From: an uncultured Blautia sp.
GTDB taxonomy: Bacteria > Bacillota > Clostridia > Lachnospirales > Lachnospiraceae
Direction: 5' to 3'
Length of the DNA stretch: 12,135 nt
Assembly (NCBI GenBank): GCA_937900135.1
Contig: CALCDJ010000052.1
Span: forward strand, 1 to 12,135
This document shows, one piece after another, positions 3,763 to 12,129 of the stretch; the first letter of the stretch is position 1; every line of letters begins with the position of its first letter. A program made the translations under genes and the position numbers. The notes below the pieces were generated by a model that searched no databases, was not told the origin of the DNA, and saw nothing but the letters and a program-made list of their open reading frames with translations.

Positions 3763-5637
3763 TTACTCTAACTTCACCCCTTTGATCTGGCTTCCTCTCG
3801 TGCCTACGATCAGCATATTTTCATAAACAGCGGGAGAAGCTTCAATGTTGCTTTCATCCAGGGTAATCATCTGCAGTTCCTTTCCTGTCTTTCCGTCCAG
3901 AAGATACATATGGCCTGTACTGTTTGCATAAATTACTTTTCCGCTTCCATCGGAATTATACACACACACAGGAGAAGACCAGGCATATGCAGACTCATGT
4001 TCCCATACAACAGTTCCCGTCTTTTTATTCAGACAGACAAGCATTCCATCGCCATAGGAATCTCCAGTCTTAGAAACGGTGACATAAATATAATCGGAAA
4101 GTTCATTTTTTCCACAGGCAATCGTGGACTGAACCCCTCCGGAAACACCTTCATCGCTATAGCATTCGTAATCTTTCTGCCAGATGATCTCACCTGTCTG
4201 CGCATCGATCTTCCAGATCGGTACTGTAGCAGAAGTAGAACTTCTCCATCCCAGACGGAAGGAGGTACTCACATAAAGATACAGTTTTCCATCTTCTATA
4301 CTCAGCACCGGCGTGGAATTGGAATCATCCAGAATATCCTGCACCCAGACAAGCTGAAGGGTGTTCAGATCCATGCACATAAGATTTCCGCCATTATCAC
4401 TGGTAAAAAGATAATTTTTGTAAATTGCCGGACTGGTTTCCATTCCCACCCAATAGGAACTTACACTGGAACGTGTTCCATAATAATGCCATTTTACTAC
4501 GGGGTCCGGAGCGATGGTCAGTTTTCCTGCTTCCAGATTATAATCTGTATTCAGCTTGATCAGATAAAGAATACCATTTTCTCCCGGATAGATCAGAGTA
4601 TCTGTTTCTGCATCCACAAGAGCAGATGCATCAAAATAACTCAAAGAACCACGTAGGGAAAAGGAATCGTTTGCACCAAATTCATACATCACACTGCAAT
4701 CCAGAAGATTAATCACAAAAACGTGAGCCGTTCCCTGATAACTGTCGTATCCGGCGCCCACATACATGATGGGATAACCCCTTGGATCAAGGGAGCCTGC
4801 GCCTTTAAAGGTGAATCCAAGCTCCAGAACATCTCTGGTCGCTTCGCCTGTTTCCATATCCAGAAAATATACCTTTCCGTCCATACAGGCATAAATCACT
4901 TCCACCAGTTCTTCCTTTTCTTTTGCCCAATCATACAAATTCATTTTCTCTCTGACTTGTTTCGGCCATTTTGTGATCATGGGCTGTCCTGTCCAACCAC
5001 TCCCGCTCCAGTATGCGCCTTCGTAGGAAAGAGACCCTGTACTTACGGACCACACTGGTGTCATTGTATTTTTTTTCATTTCCGCCAGACCATACGTGGG
5101 ATCATCACGAAAGTTATTTCCGCGAAACGAAATTACCCCTTCCCCGGCAAAATATTCACTTCCTGTCCCAAAGGAAATTTCCTGACTTGGACGATATAGA
5201 CTTTCATCTGTAAGTTCTGTTTCATTCACGCAGATTCCAGTCTCTGCGATCAATTTCGATGGTTTTGTTTCCGCAACACAATAAGGCGAAAATACAGGAT
5301 ATTCTTCAGAATTTTCCTGCATGTCTACTATCTCTCCCGTCACAGCTTCAGAAGTATAAAGACTCTGAATAAATCTGTCCAGGAAGGAAGATTCCTTTTC
5401 TGCTTTTACAATCATTTCATCTTTCGATTTTTCCCTATTCTCTGTCTGTTTATTTCTCATAAATCCTAAAAACAATCCCACGCAAAATACGCCCATGAGC
5501 AAAAATCCCCAGAAACATACTCTGACCACTGGTTTTTTATGAGTATTATGTTTACCGGTTTCCTTTTTTCCTTTGCCAATAGAAACTTCCTGTTGCTTAT
5601 ATGGACTGGCGCTTTTTCTCTCATTCTTTTTCATCAT
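3763..5637 (-). CDS. Membrane-anchored PQQ-type beta-propeller protein (624 aa)
   Basis: The N-terminus is a short basic cytoplasmic tail (1-36), then one transmembrane helix (about 37-60, VVRVCFWGFLLMGVFCVGLF). A polar linker of about 100 residues leads to a large extracytoplasmic domain made of PQQ-like beta-propeller blades. Typical blade motifs recur: GKVYFLDMETGEA, GNLMCMDLNTLQLVW, PIWKIDAQTGEIIWQKD, GMLVCLNKKTGTVVWEH and GHMYLLDGKTGKEL. This repeat family includes outer-surface scaffolds such as BamB and PQQ dehydrogenases. No cofactor-binding or catalytic residues are evident, so a binding or scaffolding role at the cell surface is the safer inference. The N-terminus lacks a lipobox. 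Two tandem ATG codons (5637, 5634) follow GGAAGAAG. It lies 38 bases after the glycosylase gene and is the last of the same-strand run. I see no clear terminator after it. Confidence 0.85.
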   Translation of the reverse strand: MMKKNERKSASPYKQQEVSIGKGKKETGKHNTHKKPVVRVCFWGFLLMGVFCVGLFLGFMRNKQTENREKSKDEMIVKAEKESSFLDRFIQSLYTSEAVTGEIVDMQENSEEYPVFSPYCVAETKPSKLIAETGICVNETELTDESLYRPSQEISFGTGSEYFAGEGVISFRGNNFRDDPTYGLAEMKKNTMTPVWSVSTGSLSYEGAYWSGSGWTGQPMITKWPKQVREKMNLYDWAKEKEELVEVIYACMDGKVYFLDMETGEATRDVLELGFTFKGAGSLDPRGYPIMYVGAGYDSYQGTAHVFVINLLDCSVMYEFGANDSFSLRGSLSYFDASALVDAETDTLIYPGENGILYLIKLNTDYNLEAGKLTIAPDPVVKWHYYGTRSSVSSYWVGMETSPAIYKNYLFTSDNGGNLMCMDLNTLQLVWVQDILDDSNSTPVLSIEDGKLYLYVSTSFRLGWRSSTSATVPIWKIDAQTGEIIWQKDYECYSDEGVSGGVQSTIACGKNELSDYIYVTVSKTGDSYGDGMLVCLNKKTGTVVWEHESAYAWSSPVCVYNSDGSGKVIYANSTGHMYLLDGKTGKELQMITLDESNIEASPAVYENMLIVGTRGSQIKGVKLE

Positions 5638-5675
5638 ACTCTTCTTCCTTTATCACCCTCTTTTTCCTGATTTCT

Positions 5676-6248
5676 TTACAAATTTTCAGGAAAACCTGTA
5701 ATTTCTTCCCATTTTTTTCGGATTTTTTGAAAATCCTCCTGCATCTGTGGCAGCTTGGTTTCATCTCTCAACGCCGCGGAAGGATGATAAACGGCTGTGA
5801 GCCAGGTGTTTTTCCGCTCAATAAAAACACCATGCTCTCTGGTGATGCGATAATCTGGTTTTATGATACGCTGTGCTGCAATTCTCCCCAAACACACCAT
5901 AATCTTTGGACGCAAAAGCAGCGTTTCGTATTTTAAGTAAGGAATACAAGCCTCCTGTTCATCTGGATATGGATCTCGATTTCCAGGCGGATGACATTTT
6001 ACAATATTGGTAAGATAAATGTCCTCTCGCTTCAGACCGACCTCTCCCAGAAGCTGATCAAATAAGACTCCTGATCTCCCTGTAAATGGAATTCCATCCC
6101 GATCCTCATTTTTTCCAGGCGCCTCTGCAATAAAAAGGATTTTCCCTTGTAAGTTTCCTTTTCCCATAACCGGATGATTTCTGGTCTGACACAGTCTGCA
6201 TCTGCTGCAATGATCCACAAATCCCTTTAATTCCTCATATGTATACAT
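5676..6248 (-). CDS. Family 4 (iron-sulfur) uracil-DNA glycosylase (190 aa)
   Basis: The protein removes uracil from DNA, formed by cytosine deamination or misincorporation, to start base excision repair. Four cysteines at positions C14, C17, C85 and C101 match the 4Fe-4S ligand pattern of family 4 enzymes (CSRC near the start, then the Cys in TNIVKCHPPGNRDP, then EAC). Motif A reads AEAPGKNEDRDGIPFTGRSG (41-60), and the C-terminal motif is HPSAAL (155-160). Length is normal for the family and the gene appears complete. The ATG at 6248 has AAAGGA about seven bases upstream. It sits 48 bases after the oxidoreductase gene and 38 bases before the propeller gene, so co-transcription is likely. 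No functional link to these neighbours is evident. The superfamily is secure; in vivo activity is inferred. Confidence 0.92.
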   Translation of the reverse strand: MYTYEELKGFVDHCSRCRLCQTRNHPVMGKGNLQGKILFIAEAPGKNEDRDGIPFTGRSGVLFDQLLGEVGLKREDIYLTNIVKCHPPGNRDPYPDEQEACIPYLKYETLLLRPKIMVCLGRIAAQRIIKPDYRITREHGVFIERKNTWLTAVYHPSAALRDETKLPQMQEDFQKIRKKWEEITGFPENL

Positions 6249-6296
6249 TTCTTTTTCCTTTTGTAGAAACTTTCATCTATGAAGCTGTTTTCAATC

Positions 6297-7265
6297 TCAA
6301 TATCCAATCTCTTTTAAGATTTTGTCCATCACGCGGGCATTCTGTAAAGAAAATTCATGAGAAACACGAGGCTTTTCTCCTTTTAAGATACAATTGCCCA
6401 ACTGCTCTACTTCCAGGCAGTAATTATCTCTGGCCGTAACATGAACTTCTTTGCATTCCGTTCCTTTTTTTACATAATAAGTTAATTCACCCTCTGCATT
6501 AAACTGTACAGGAACTTCTATGGTTCCTTCTGTCCCATAAAGGAAAAAACGATCTCCTCGCTGGGGAGAACACATTCCGGATACCATACATGCCCTGCGG
6601 TTTTCATCAAACTGAAAATAAGCCGAAGCAAAATCATCTATATGCTGGTCTGTAAAATGTCCCACTGCTTTGACTTCCTTGGGTTCTTCCCCGAACAACT
6701 CCAGCATCAGGCTAGTACAATAACAGCCAAGATCATAAACAGAACCTCCTAATGTTTCACGGCGTACCCGGATATTTTCCGGCGTATAACCTGGTGTAAT
6801 AAAAATAGATTCCATAAAGGAAAGTTCCCCAATCTCACCAGAATCCAGAGTTTCTTTTACAGAGGTTACCAATGGACTGTGTAAATAAGCAAACGCCTCC
6901 ATAAACACAACCCCTGCTTTTTCACATGCTTCCACCATCTCTTTTACATCTGCTTCCGTCCCGGACAATGGTTTCTCACATAAGATATGTTTTCCTTTTG
7001 CAGCAGCTTTTAAAACCCATTCTTTATGTAAGGTATTGGGAAGGGGAATATAAACTGCCTCGATCTCCTCATCTTCCAACATTGCTTCCAAAGAATCATA
7101 TGCTTTTTCAAAACCATATGCTTTCTGATATTGTGCTACCTTTTCTCTGGAACGTCCTGCAATTCCATAAAGGCAGCAATTCTCCGCCTGTTTCATACCC
7201 GGAATGGTACATCGTTTTGCAATATCCGCAGTTCCCATAACGCCCCATTTCACTTTTCTACTCAT
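6297..7265 (-). CDS. Gfo/Idh/MocA-family NAD(P)-dependent oxidoreductase (322 aa)
   Basis: The N-terminal Rossmann fold starts with WGVMGTADIA (7-16), the GxxGxA-type dinucleotide site. It continues through VYIPLPNTLHKEWVLKAAAK and the diagnostic CEKPLSG (96-102), where K98 is the conserved EKP lysine. The C-terminal domain carries GGSVYDLGCYC (173-183). Family members have G-G-x3-D-x-G-x-H here, so Tyr182 replaces the usual His, as in some trans-dihydrodiol or deoxysugar subgroups. The family oxidises or reduces sugars, inositols and related hydroxy compounds in the cytoplasm; the substrate cannot be told from sequence alone. A very strong site, AAGGAGG, lies eight bases before the ATG at 7265. 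There is a 70-base gap after the DUF2200 gene and no sugar-pathway genes nearby. Confidence 0.92.
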   Translation of the reverse strand: MSRKVKWGVMGTADIAKRCTIPGMKQAENCCLYGIAGRSREKVAQYQKAYGFEKAYDSLEAMLEDEEIEAVYIPLPNTLHKEWVLKAAAKGKHILCEKPLSGTEADVKEMVEACEKAGVVFMEAFAYLHSPLVTSVKETLDSGEIGELSFMESIFITPGYTPENIRVRRETLGGSVYDLGCYCTSLMLELFGEEPKEVKAVGHFTDQHIDDFASAYFQFDENRRACMVSGMCSPQRGDRFFLYGTEGTIEVPVQFNAEGELTYYVKKGTECKEVHVTARDNYCLEVEQLGNCILKGEKPRVSHEFSLQNARVMDKILKEIGY

Positions 7266-7335
7266 ATAAAAATCCTCCTTATATTTTTTTCATTTCTTAA
7301 TTTTGTGATATCTCAATGCTGCATAACTTCATCGA

Positions 7336-7686
7336 TCACTCACGAAAAATTTTCTCCAAAGCCTTTCCCTTTGCCAGTTCATCAATGAGCTTATCCAGAT
7401 ATCGGATTTCCTGCATCAAAGGCTCCTGAATTTCTTCCACTCTGACACCACATATCACACCTTTGATTTTTTTCCTGTTTGGATTCAAACAGGGAGCATT
7501 CTGAAAAAAGTCGCCATACGACACTCCATTTTCTTCTGCTTTTCGAATTTGATCTTCCTCATATCCGGTAAGCCATGTAATAACCCTATTTACCTCCTCA
7601 ATGGTTCTCCCCTTTTTCTCTGCTTTATTCACCAAAAGAGGATAGATTTTTGAAAAAGTCATCTGATATACTTTTTCGTTTTCCAT
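7336..7686 (-). CDS. DUF2200 family protein (116 aa)
   Basis: The sequence matches the DUF2200 family by pattern: VYQMTFSKIYPLLVNKAEKK at the start, then EEVNRVITWLTGY, then APCLNPNR followed by IKGVICGVRVEEI, and finally PLMQEIRYLDKLIDELAKGK. These small cytoplasmic proteins are widespread in Firmicutes and have no established function. The ATG at 7686 is chosen because AAAGGAGA lies seven bases upstream, and relatives begin shortly before the (K)xYxMxFxxxYP motif. The frame also opens at 7734 with MMSTEEKFCNRERRLQ, but the AAGGA there abuts the ATG, so this is less likely. The longer start lies 14 bases after the 212-residue gene's stop. Confidence 0.85.
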   Translation of the reverse strand: MENEKVYQMTFSKIYPLLVNKAEKKGRTIEEVNRVITWLTGYEEDQIRKAEENGVSYGDFFQNAPCLNPNRKKIKGVICGVRVEEIQEPLMQEIRYLDKLIDELAKGKALEKIFRE

Positions 7687-7748
7687 TTGCAGTCTCCTTT
7701 CCCTGTTGCAAAACTTTTCCTCTGTACTCATCATTCCTTAGATACTTT

Positions 7749-8387
7749 TTATACATTCCATAGAGTTCCATCAGGCATCAAATACAAACCGCCCTCTGTC
7801 ACTTCCAGTTCTTTTCCTGTAGCGATATCCACTGTCACCACGTACTCTTTGTAGAAGGGTTCCTCTTCCCATCTGGAAAGATACAGAACATCTCCATCTC
7901 GGCAGATCAGGCTCTCATCTCCATGAAAAGCAAATACTTTCTTCTCTGGCCAGATCATCTGATATTCTTCACTGGTCTGTCTTCCCAAAGTCCACGGTGA
8001 CATTTCCAGTTTTAAATTATAGCAATCCTCTACCTCATCCAAGGATAACTGATGGAGGACTTTGGGATTTTCCCCCGGAACATAAGTAAAAAGAATGATT
8101 TCATTCTTTGCAAAATCCACAGCTAAAATTCCAAAATGATTCCGATCCCATACCGGTGTTTCATAATACATATCCTTCTCACATGCAAATGGCTGATAAA
8201 CTTTGCCTTCTGGATAATGAATAAAATACGGGCAATTTCCAGCAAAAATTTTGCCTTCTTTTTTCATTTCCTCCGCCTCATAAAGATCGCAGATATCTTC
8301 TGTAAAATGTAAGCCTATATACCAGTCAGAAGTTCCATCTGCCAGTTCCAGGTACATATCTGGAAGGTTGAATTTTTTTATTTTCAT
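7749..8387 (-). CDS. Hypothetical protein, aromatic- and acid-rich (212 aa)
   Basis: I do not recognise this protein. It is soluble, with no signal peptide or membrane helix. It is rich in Trp, Tyr, Phe and acidic residues and shows alternating beta-strand patterns (DWYIGLHF, FGILAVDFAKNEIILFTYVP, VFAFHGDESLICRDGDVLYL, EYVVTVDIATGKELEV). The last segments (VVTVDIATGKELEVTEGGLY) look like a beta-propeller or beta-sandwich repeat. The ATG at 8387 has GAGGG about nine bases upstream. It lies 48 bases downstream of the second ABC gene and 14 to 62 bases before the DUF2200 gene, depending on that gene's start, so it is probably part of the same transcript. There is no sign of decay. A possible role, such as a sensor or binding domain, is speculation. 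Confidence 0.7.
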   Translation of the reverse strand: MKIKKFNLPDMYLELADGTSDWYIGLHFTEDICDLYEAEEMKKEGKIFAGNCPYFIHYPEGKVYQPFACEKDMYYETPVWDRNHFGILAVDFAKNEIILFTYVPGENPKVLHQLSLDEVEDCYNLKLEMSPWTLGRQTSEEYQMIWPEKKVFAFHGDESLICRDGDVLYLSRWEEEPFYKEYVVTVDIATGKELEVTEGGLYLMPDGTLWNV

Positions 8388-8435
8388 AGGCTGTTTCCCT
8401 CTAAATAATCGCTTTATATTTTATATGTATCAAAT

Positions 8436-10304
8436 CTATTTTCTTATGCTTCCAAACACCTTCATAGCTGATTCTTCCTCGAACTGTTTTTCGTATAAGT
8501 CATGGTAATATCCCTTCTTAGACAGAAGTTCTTTATGAGTCCCCTGCTCTATCATCTTTCCATCCTTAACGACAAGGATCAGATCTGCATTTCGAATGGT
8601 AGACAATCTATGGGCGATAACAAAAGAGGTATGTCCCTTTAAAAGCTTCTGGGTTGCCTTCTGGATCAACTGTTCCGTAGCTGTATCAATAGAAGAGGTA
8701 GCTTCATCCAGAACAAAGATAGCCGGATCAGCAAGAATCGCTCTGGCAAAAGAAATCAGCTGCTTCTCTCCGGTAGACAAGCGGCCTCCGCTTTCCCCCA
8801 CCTGACTGTCATATCCCTGCTCCAGTTTTTCTACCACCTGATCTGCTGAAACCTGTCTCGCCGCAGCTATAATTTCTTCCTCTGTGGCATCCAGTCTTCC
8901 GTAACGGATGTTTTCCCGTACGGTTCCTGAAAAAAGATGAGGATTCTGAAGCACATATCCAATTTGGCTGTGCAGCCAAAGCTGAGAACGTTCCCGATAA
9001 TCCACACCATCTATCAGAATCCGACCTTTTGTAGGTTCAAAAAAACGACCTGCCAGATTTACCAATGTGGATTTTCCGGCCCCTGTCTCTCCCACAATCG
9101 CCACATTCATGCCAGCTGGAATATGAAGGTTAAAGTGCTCCAATACGTATTCCTTTCCGTCTGGATAACGGAAAGAAACGTCTTCAAACACAATATCGCC
9201 CTTAATCTTCTCCCAGTTTTCTTTTTTGGGAGAAAAGGCGTCTCCATATTTTTCTATGACATCATCCCGATCTGTCACATTCGGTTCCTGGGCCAAAAGA
9301 TCCATCACCCGTTCGATATTTGCCTGACAGGAGATCAAATCTGCCAGTAACCTTGCCAACTGCTGAATGGGTTCAAAAATAACTACTGCATAGGAGATAA
9401 ATACAGATAACGTACCCAGCTGAATCAGCTGTTCCTCTACCAGATAGCCCCCTCTCTCCAGTACAAAAGCGGATGCAACAGAACTAAAGAACAGGATCAA
9501 CGGGATATAAATTGCATTTAGTTTTGCAGCTTTGCTGGAAGCATGATTCATACTCCTTGTAATTTTGAAAAAATCCTTTTCATTTTCCTTTTCGACCACC
9601 ATACTTTTGGATGTTTTCACTCCGGTAATTCCCTCATTGTAAGCGCTGGTAATCTGAGAGTTAATTCGACGAACAGAGCGGTTCCAGTGAAGGATTTTGT
9701 TCTGAAAAACCACCGTGATCACTGCAATACAAGGCACAATCACCAGAAGCAATGCTGCCAGTTTTGCATTGAGAAAAAACATAATTACAAATACGCCCAC
9801 TACATAAATCAAAGCCCAGAACATATCCACCAGTCCCCAGGCAATCATGCCGGCAATCTTTAGAGTATCACTCATCACACGGGCATGAATATAACCTACA
9901 GGAGTGGTATTATAATAAGAAAAAGAAAGTTTTTGCAAATGCTCAAACTGCACCCATTTCAAATCTTTTCCTATATTCATCTCTATGGTTGTCGCTGCAT
10001 GAACAGACAAATATACAGAAATTGTCTGTGCCAGGATCACCGCAACATAAACTGCCGCAAACATCCATATTCCCTTCTGTGTATCTGGAATAATGAAGTG
10101 GTCAATGGCGTAACTCTGAAAAAGAGGTACCAAAATATCCACTCCAGCCAGAAGAATATTCAAGCTAAACGTAATAAAAAAGTAAATTTTATAAGGACGG
10201 AAAAAAGGCAACATCTTAGCCCAGACTTTCCATTGAAATGGTTTTTTATATTCCTGTTCTTCATAAGCTGCCATTGGATTCTTCCACCTCTTTTCTGTCA
10301 TCAT
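8436..10304 (-). CDS. ABC exporter half-transporter, canonical-ATPase subunit (622 aa)
   Basis: This is the second half of a heterodimeric type IV ABC exporter in the plasma membrane. Six transmembrane helices span about residues 38-325. In the nucleotide-binding domain Walker A is GETGAGKST (405-413), the Q-loop is Q453, Walker B is IFVLDEA with the catalytic E534, and the H-loop is H565 (IAHRLSTI). The signature is LSTGE (509-513) rather than LSGGQ, which impairs the ATP site shared with its partner. This asymmetry is typical of multidrug-type pairs such as BmrC/BmrD, LmrC/LmrD and TM287/288. The frame opens at 10304, overlapping the upstream gene by 44 bases. ATG 10274, with AGAGGTGG upstream, is an equally good start and would leave a 14-base overlap. 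Substrate is unknown; drug or lipid export is the family norm. Confidence 0.93.
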   Translation of the reverse strand: MMTEKRWKNPMAAYEEQEYKKPFQWKVWAKMLPFFRPYKIYFFITFSLNILLAGVDILVPLFQSYAIDHFIIPDTQKGIWMFAAVYVAVILAQTISVYLSVHAATTIEMNIGKDLKWVQFEHLQKLSFSYYNTTPVGYIHARVMSDTLKIAGMIAWGLVDMFWALIYVVGVFVIMFFLNAKLAALLLVIVPCIAVITVVFQNKILHWNRSVRRINSQITSAYNEGITGVKTSKSMVVEKENEKDFFKITRSMNHASSKAAKLNAIYIPLILFFSSVASAFVLERGGYLVEEQLIQLGTLSVFISYAVVIFEPIQQLARLLADLISCQANIERVMDLLAQEPNVTDRDDVIEKYGDAFSPKKENWEKIKGDIVFEDVSFRYPDGKEYVLEHFNLHIPAGMNVAIVGETGAGKSTLVNLAGRFFEPTKGRILIDGVDYRERSQLWLHSQIGYVLQNPHLFSGTVRENIRYGRLDATEEEIIAAARQVSADQVVEKLEQGYDSQVGESGGRLSTGEKQLISFARAILADPAIFVLDEATSSIDTATEQLIQKATQKLLKGHTSFVIAHRLSTIRNADLILVVKDGKMIEQGTHKELLSKKGYYHDLYEKQFEEESAMKVFGSIRK

Positions 10305-12051
10305 GACTCATCTGTATATCATAAATCTGACGGTAAATTCCATTTCTTTCGATCAGTTGGTGATGGGTACCCATTTCTTCTATTCTTCCATGATTCAAAA
10401 CCATAATCGAATCTGCGTTCATCAAGGTCGTGATTCGATGAGAAATCAAAATCACCGTACTTCCTTTCATATGTTCTTTTAACGCTTTCCGGATCAGGAA
10501 ATCTGTTTCTGAATCCACTGCGGAAAGAGAATCGTCAAATATCATAATCGGCGCTTTTTGGAGTAGCATTCTCGCAATGGCAATTCGCTGTCTCTGTCCG
10601 CCGGAAAGAGTCACACCGCGCTCTCCCACTAGCGTATCGTATCCATCTGCAAATCCCATAATTGCATCATCTACGCAAGCAATTTTTGCCGCATTGCGGA
10701 TTTCTTCAAAGGTAGCTTCCGGATTGGCAAGCGCAATATTTTCTTTTATTGTACGGGAGTACAAAAATGGTTCCTGCAAGACGATCCCCACCTGTTTACG
10801 CAGCTGTTCCAAAGGAATTTCCCAGATATCCACTCCATCAATGGTAATGGTACCTTCCTCTTTTTCCAGCTCATAAAAGCGTTCTAATAATTGTACAATG
10901 GTGGATTTTCCACTTCCAGTACCACCCAGAATTCCAAAGGTTGTCCCTTTGGGAATGGTGAAATTAATCTTTGACAAAATCCTGTTTCCTTTTTCATAAA
11001 AAAAATTCACATTGGAAAAGACAATCTCTCCAGCCTTTGCTTCCGGTTTCCTGACTTCCTCTTTTGCGTAGGCTTCCTCTTCTGCCCGGATGATATAATC
11101 TACACGTTCAAAGGATACACCTGCCTTACTCATATCTGAGAGGATACGTCCCAGACCACGGATCGGCCATACAAGGGTGGTATTATAAGATGCAAAAGCA
11201 ATAAATTCACCCACAGAAATCGTACCCTGAACCGCTTCAATAGCTCCCAGCACAATAATTGTGATTACCTGAAGTCCTGTGATCAAGTCTCCCACTCCCC
11301 AGTATAATCCAGACAAGGTTCCAAGGCGAATCCACAGGTTTGCAAAAGCATCATTCTTCTCCCGGAATCGATCCATTTCAAACCGCTCTCTTCCAAAGGC
11401 CCGCACCACGCGAACACCTGTTGCATTTTCCTGAACCACCGTAGAAAGTTCTCCTTCTGCCTCATCTGCATACTGGAAGCGTTTTGCAATCAACCGGTAA
11501 AAAATGGCAGAATATGCAATCACAACCGGAACAAATAAAAGCACCACCAAAGAGAGCTTCACATTCATGGATACCATCATCCCAAAAGAGACTGCGATCA
11601 GAAACACAGTTCGGAATACCTCCAATAACTGTGTCACCACAAAATTTCGGATCACCTCCACATCCGAAGTACATCTCTGGATGATATCCCCTGTCTGATT
11701 TTTGTCATGCCAGCTCATAGGAAGCTTCTGCACATGGACAAACAACGCATTTCTCATATTTTCCGCAAAATTTTCTCCTGCTCTGGCTGTAAAAAATCGA
11801 CATACAAACATCGCCACTCCAGAAAGAAGCGCCACTCCCACCAGCACCAGGGCGATCATCCATAAATGATTTTTCAGGTATGGATATGTCTCGCTCCCAA
11901 GAACCGAATCAATGGTAAAGCGAAAAATCTGCGGGGTCAGAGCATTGAATACCGTGGTCAGAAAAGAAGCCGCCACCGCTGCCACAAAATACACTCTGGC
12001 GCCTGCAAAAAAACGGCTGATGATCTGTAATTTTCTACTTGTGTTTTTCAT
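10261..12051 (-). CDS. ABC exporter half-transporter, degenerate-ATPase subunit (596 aa)
   Basis: This is the first gene of the ABC pair. Six transmembrane helices lie in about residues 18-310. The nucleotide-binding domain has Walker A GGTGSGKST (376-384), Q-loop Q426, a canonical LSGGQRQRIA signature (482-491) and H-loop H538. The Walker B motif reads IMIFDDS, with D507 where a catalytic Glu is expected. In the heterodimer this Asp and the partner's LSTGE form the degenerate, poorly hydrolysing ATP site. The other site is consensus. The ATG at 12051 has GGAGGG about four bases upstream and is clearly the start. Its stop lies within the N-terminal coding region of the partner, so translation is probably coupled. 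Length is normal for a half-transporter. A weak promoter and dyad lie just upstream (12076-12129). Confidence 0.95.
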   Translation of the reverse strand: MKNTSRKLQIISRFFAGARVYFVAAVAASFLTTVFNALTPQIFRFTIDSVLGSETYPYLKNHLWMIALVLVGVALLSGVAMFVCRFFTARAGENFAENMRNALFVHVQKLPMSWHDKNQTGDIIQRCTSDVEVIRNFVVTQLLEVFRTVFLIAVSFGMMVSMNVKLSLVVLLFVPVVIAYSAIFYRLIAKRFQYADEAEGELSTVVQENATGVRVVRAFGRERFEMDRFREKNDAFANLWIRLGTLSGLYWGVGDLITGLQVITIIVLGAIEAVQGTISVGEFIAFASYNTTLVWPIRGLGRILSDMSKAGVSFERVDYIIRAEEEAYAKEEVRKPEAKAGEIVFSNVNFFYEKGNRILSKINFTIPKGTTFGILGGTGSGKSTIVQLLERFYELEKEEGTITIDGVDIWEIPLEQLRKQVGIVLQEPFLYSRTIKENIALANPEATFEEIRNAAKIACVDDAIMGFADGYDTLVGERGVTLSGGQRQRIAIARMLLQKAPIMIFDDSLSAVDSETDFLIRKALKEHMKGSTVILISHRITTLMNADSIMVLNHGRIEEMGTHHQLIERNGIYRQIYDIQMSHDDRKEVEESNGSL

Positions 12052-12075
12052 GTTCCCTCCAACAAATCATTTTCC

Positions 12076-12129
12076 TTTATAGTGTTTATGCTCTCTTAAA
12101 TTGTCTGATTCTTGATTACACAAATTGTC
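12076..12129 (-). promoter_or_regulatory. Possible promoter and operator before the ABC genes
   Basis: A -10-like TATAAA (12081-12076) lies 24 bases before the ABC start codon, with no good -35 box at normal spacing. Just upstream is an imperfect dyad, TTGTCTGATT...TTACACAA (12101-12123, 7 of 10 pairs). GACAATTT is also repeated directly (12098-12105 and 12122-12129, 24 bases apart on the minus strand). The layout suggests a regulator site of MarR or similar type overlapping the -35 region, but no regulator gene is visible and the window ends here. Confidence 0.3.

Noticed and set aside
3910..5213. Plus-strand open frames of 66 to 248 codons within the propeller gene
   Set aside because: They lie wholly opposite a gene with clear repeat motifs, have unlikely composition (many Cys, His, Ile) and no initiation signals.
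8596..10406. Plus-strand open frames opposite the ABC genes
   Set aside because: They are shadows of strongly identified ABC transporter frames with complete nucleotide-binding motifs.
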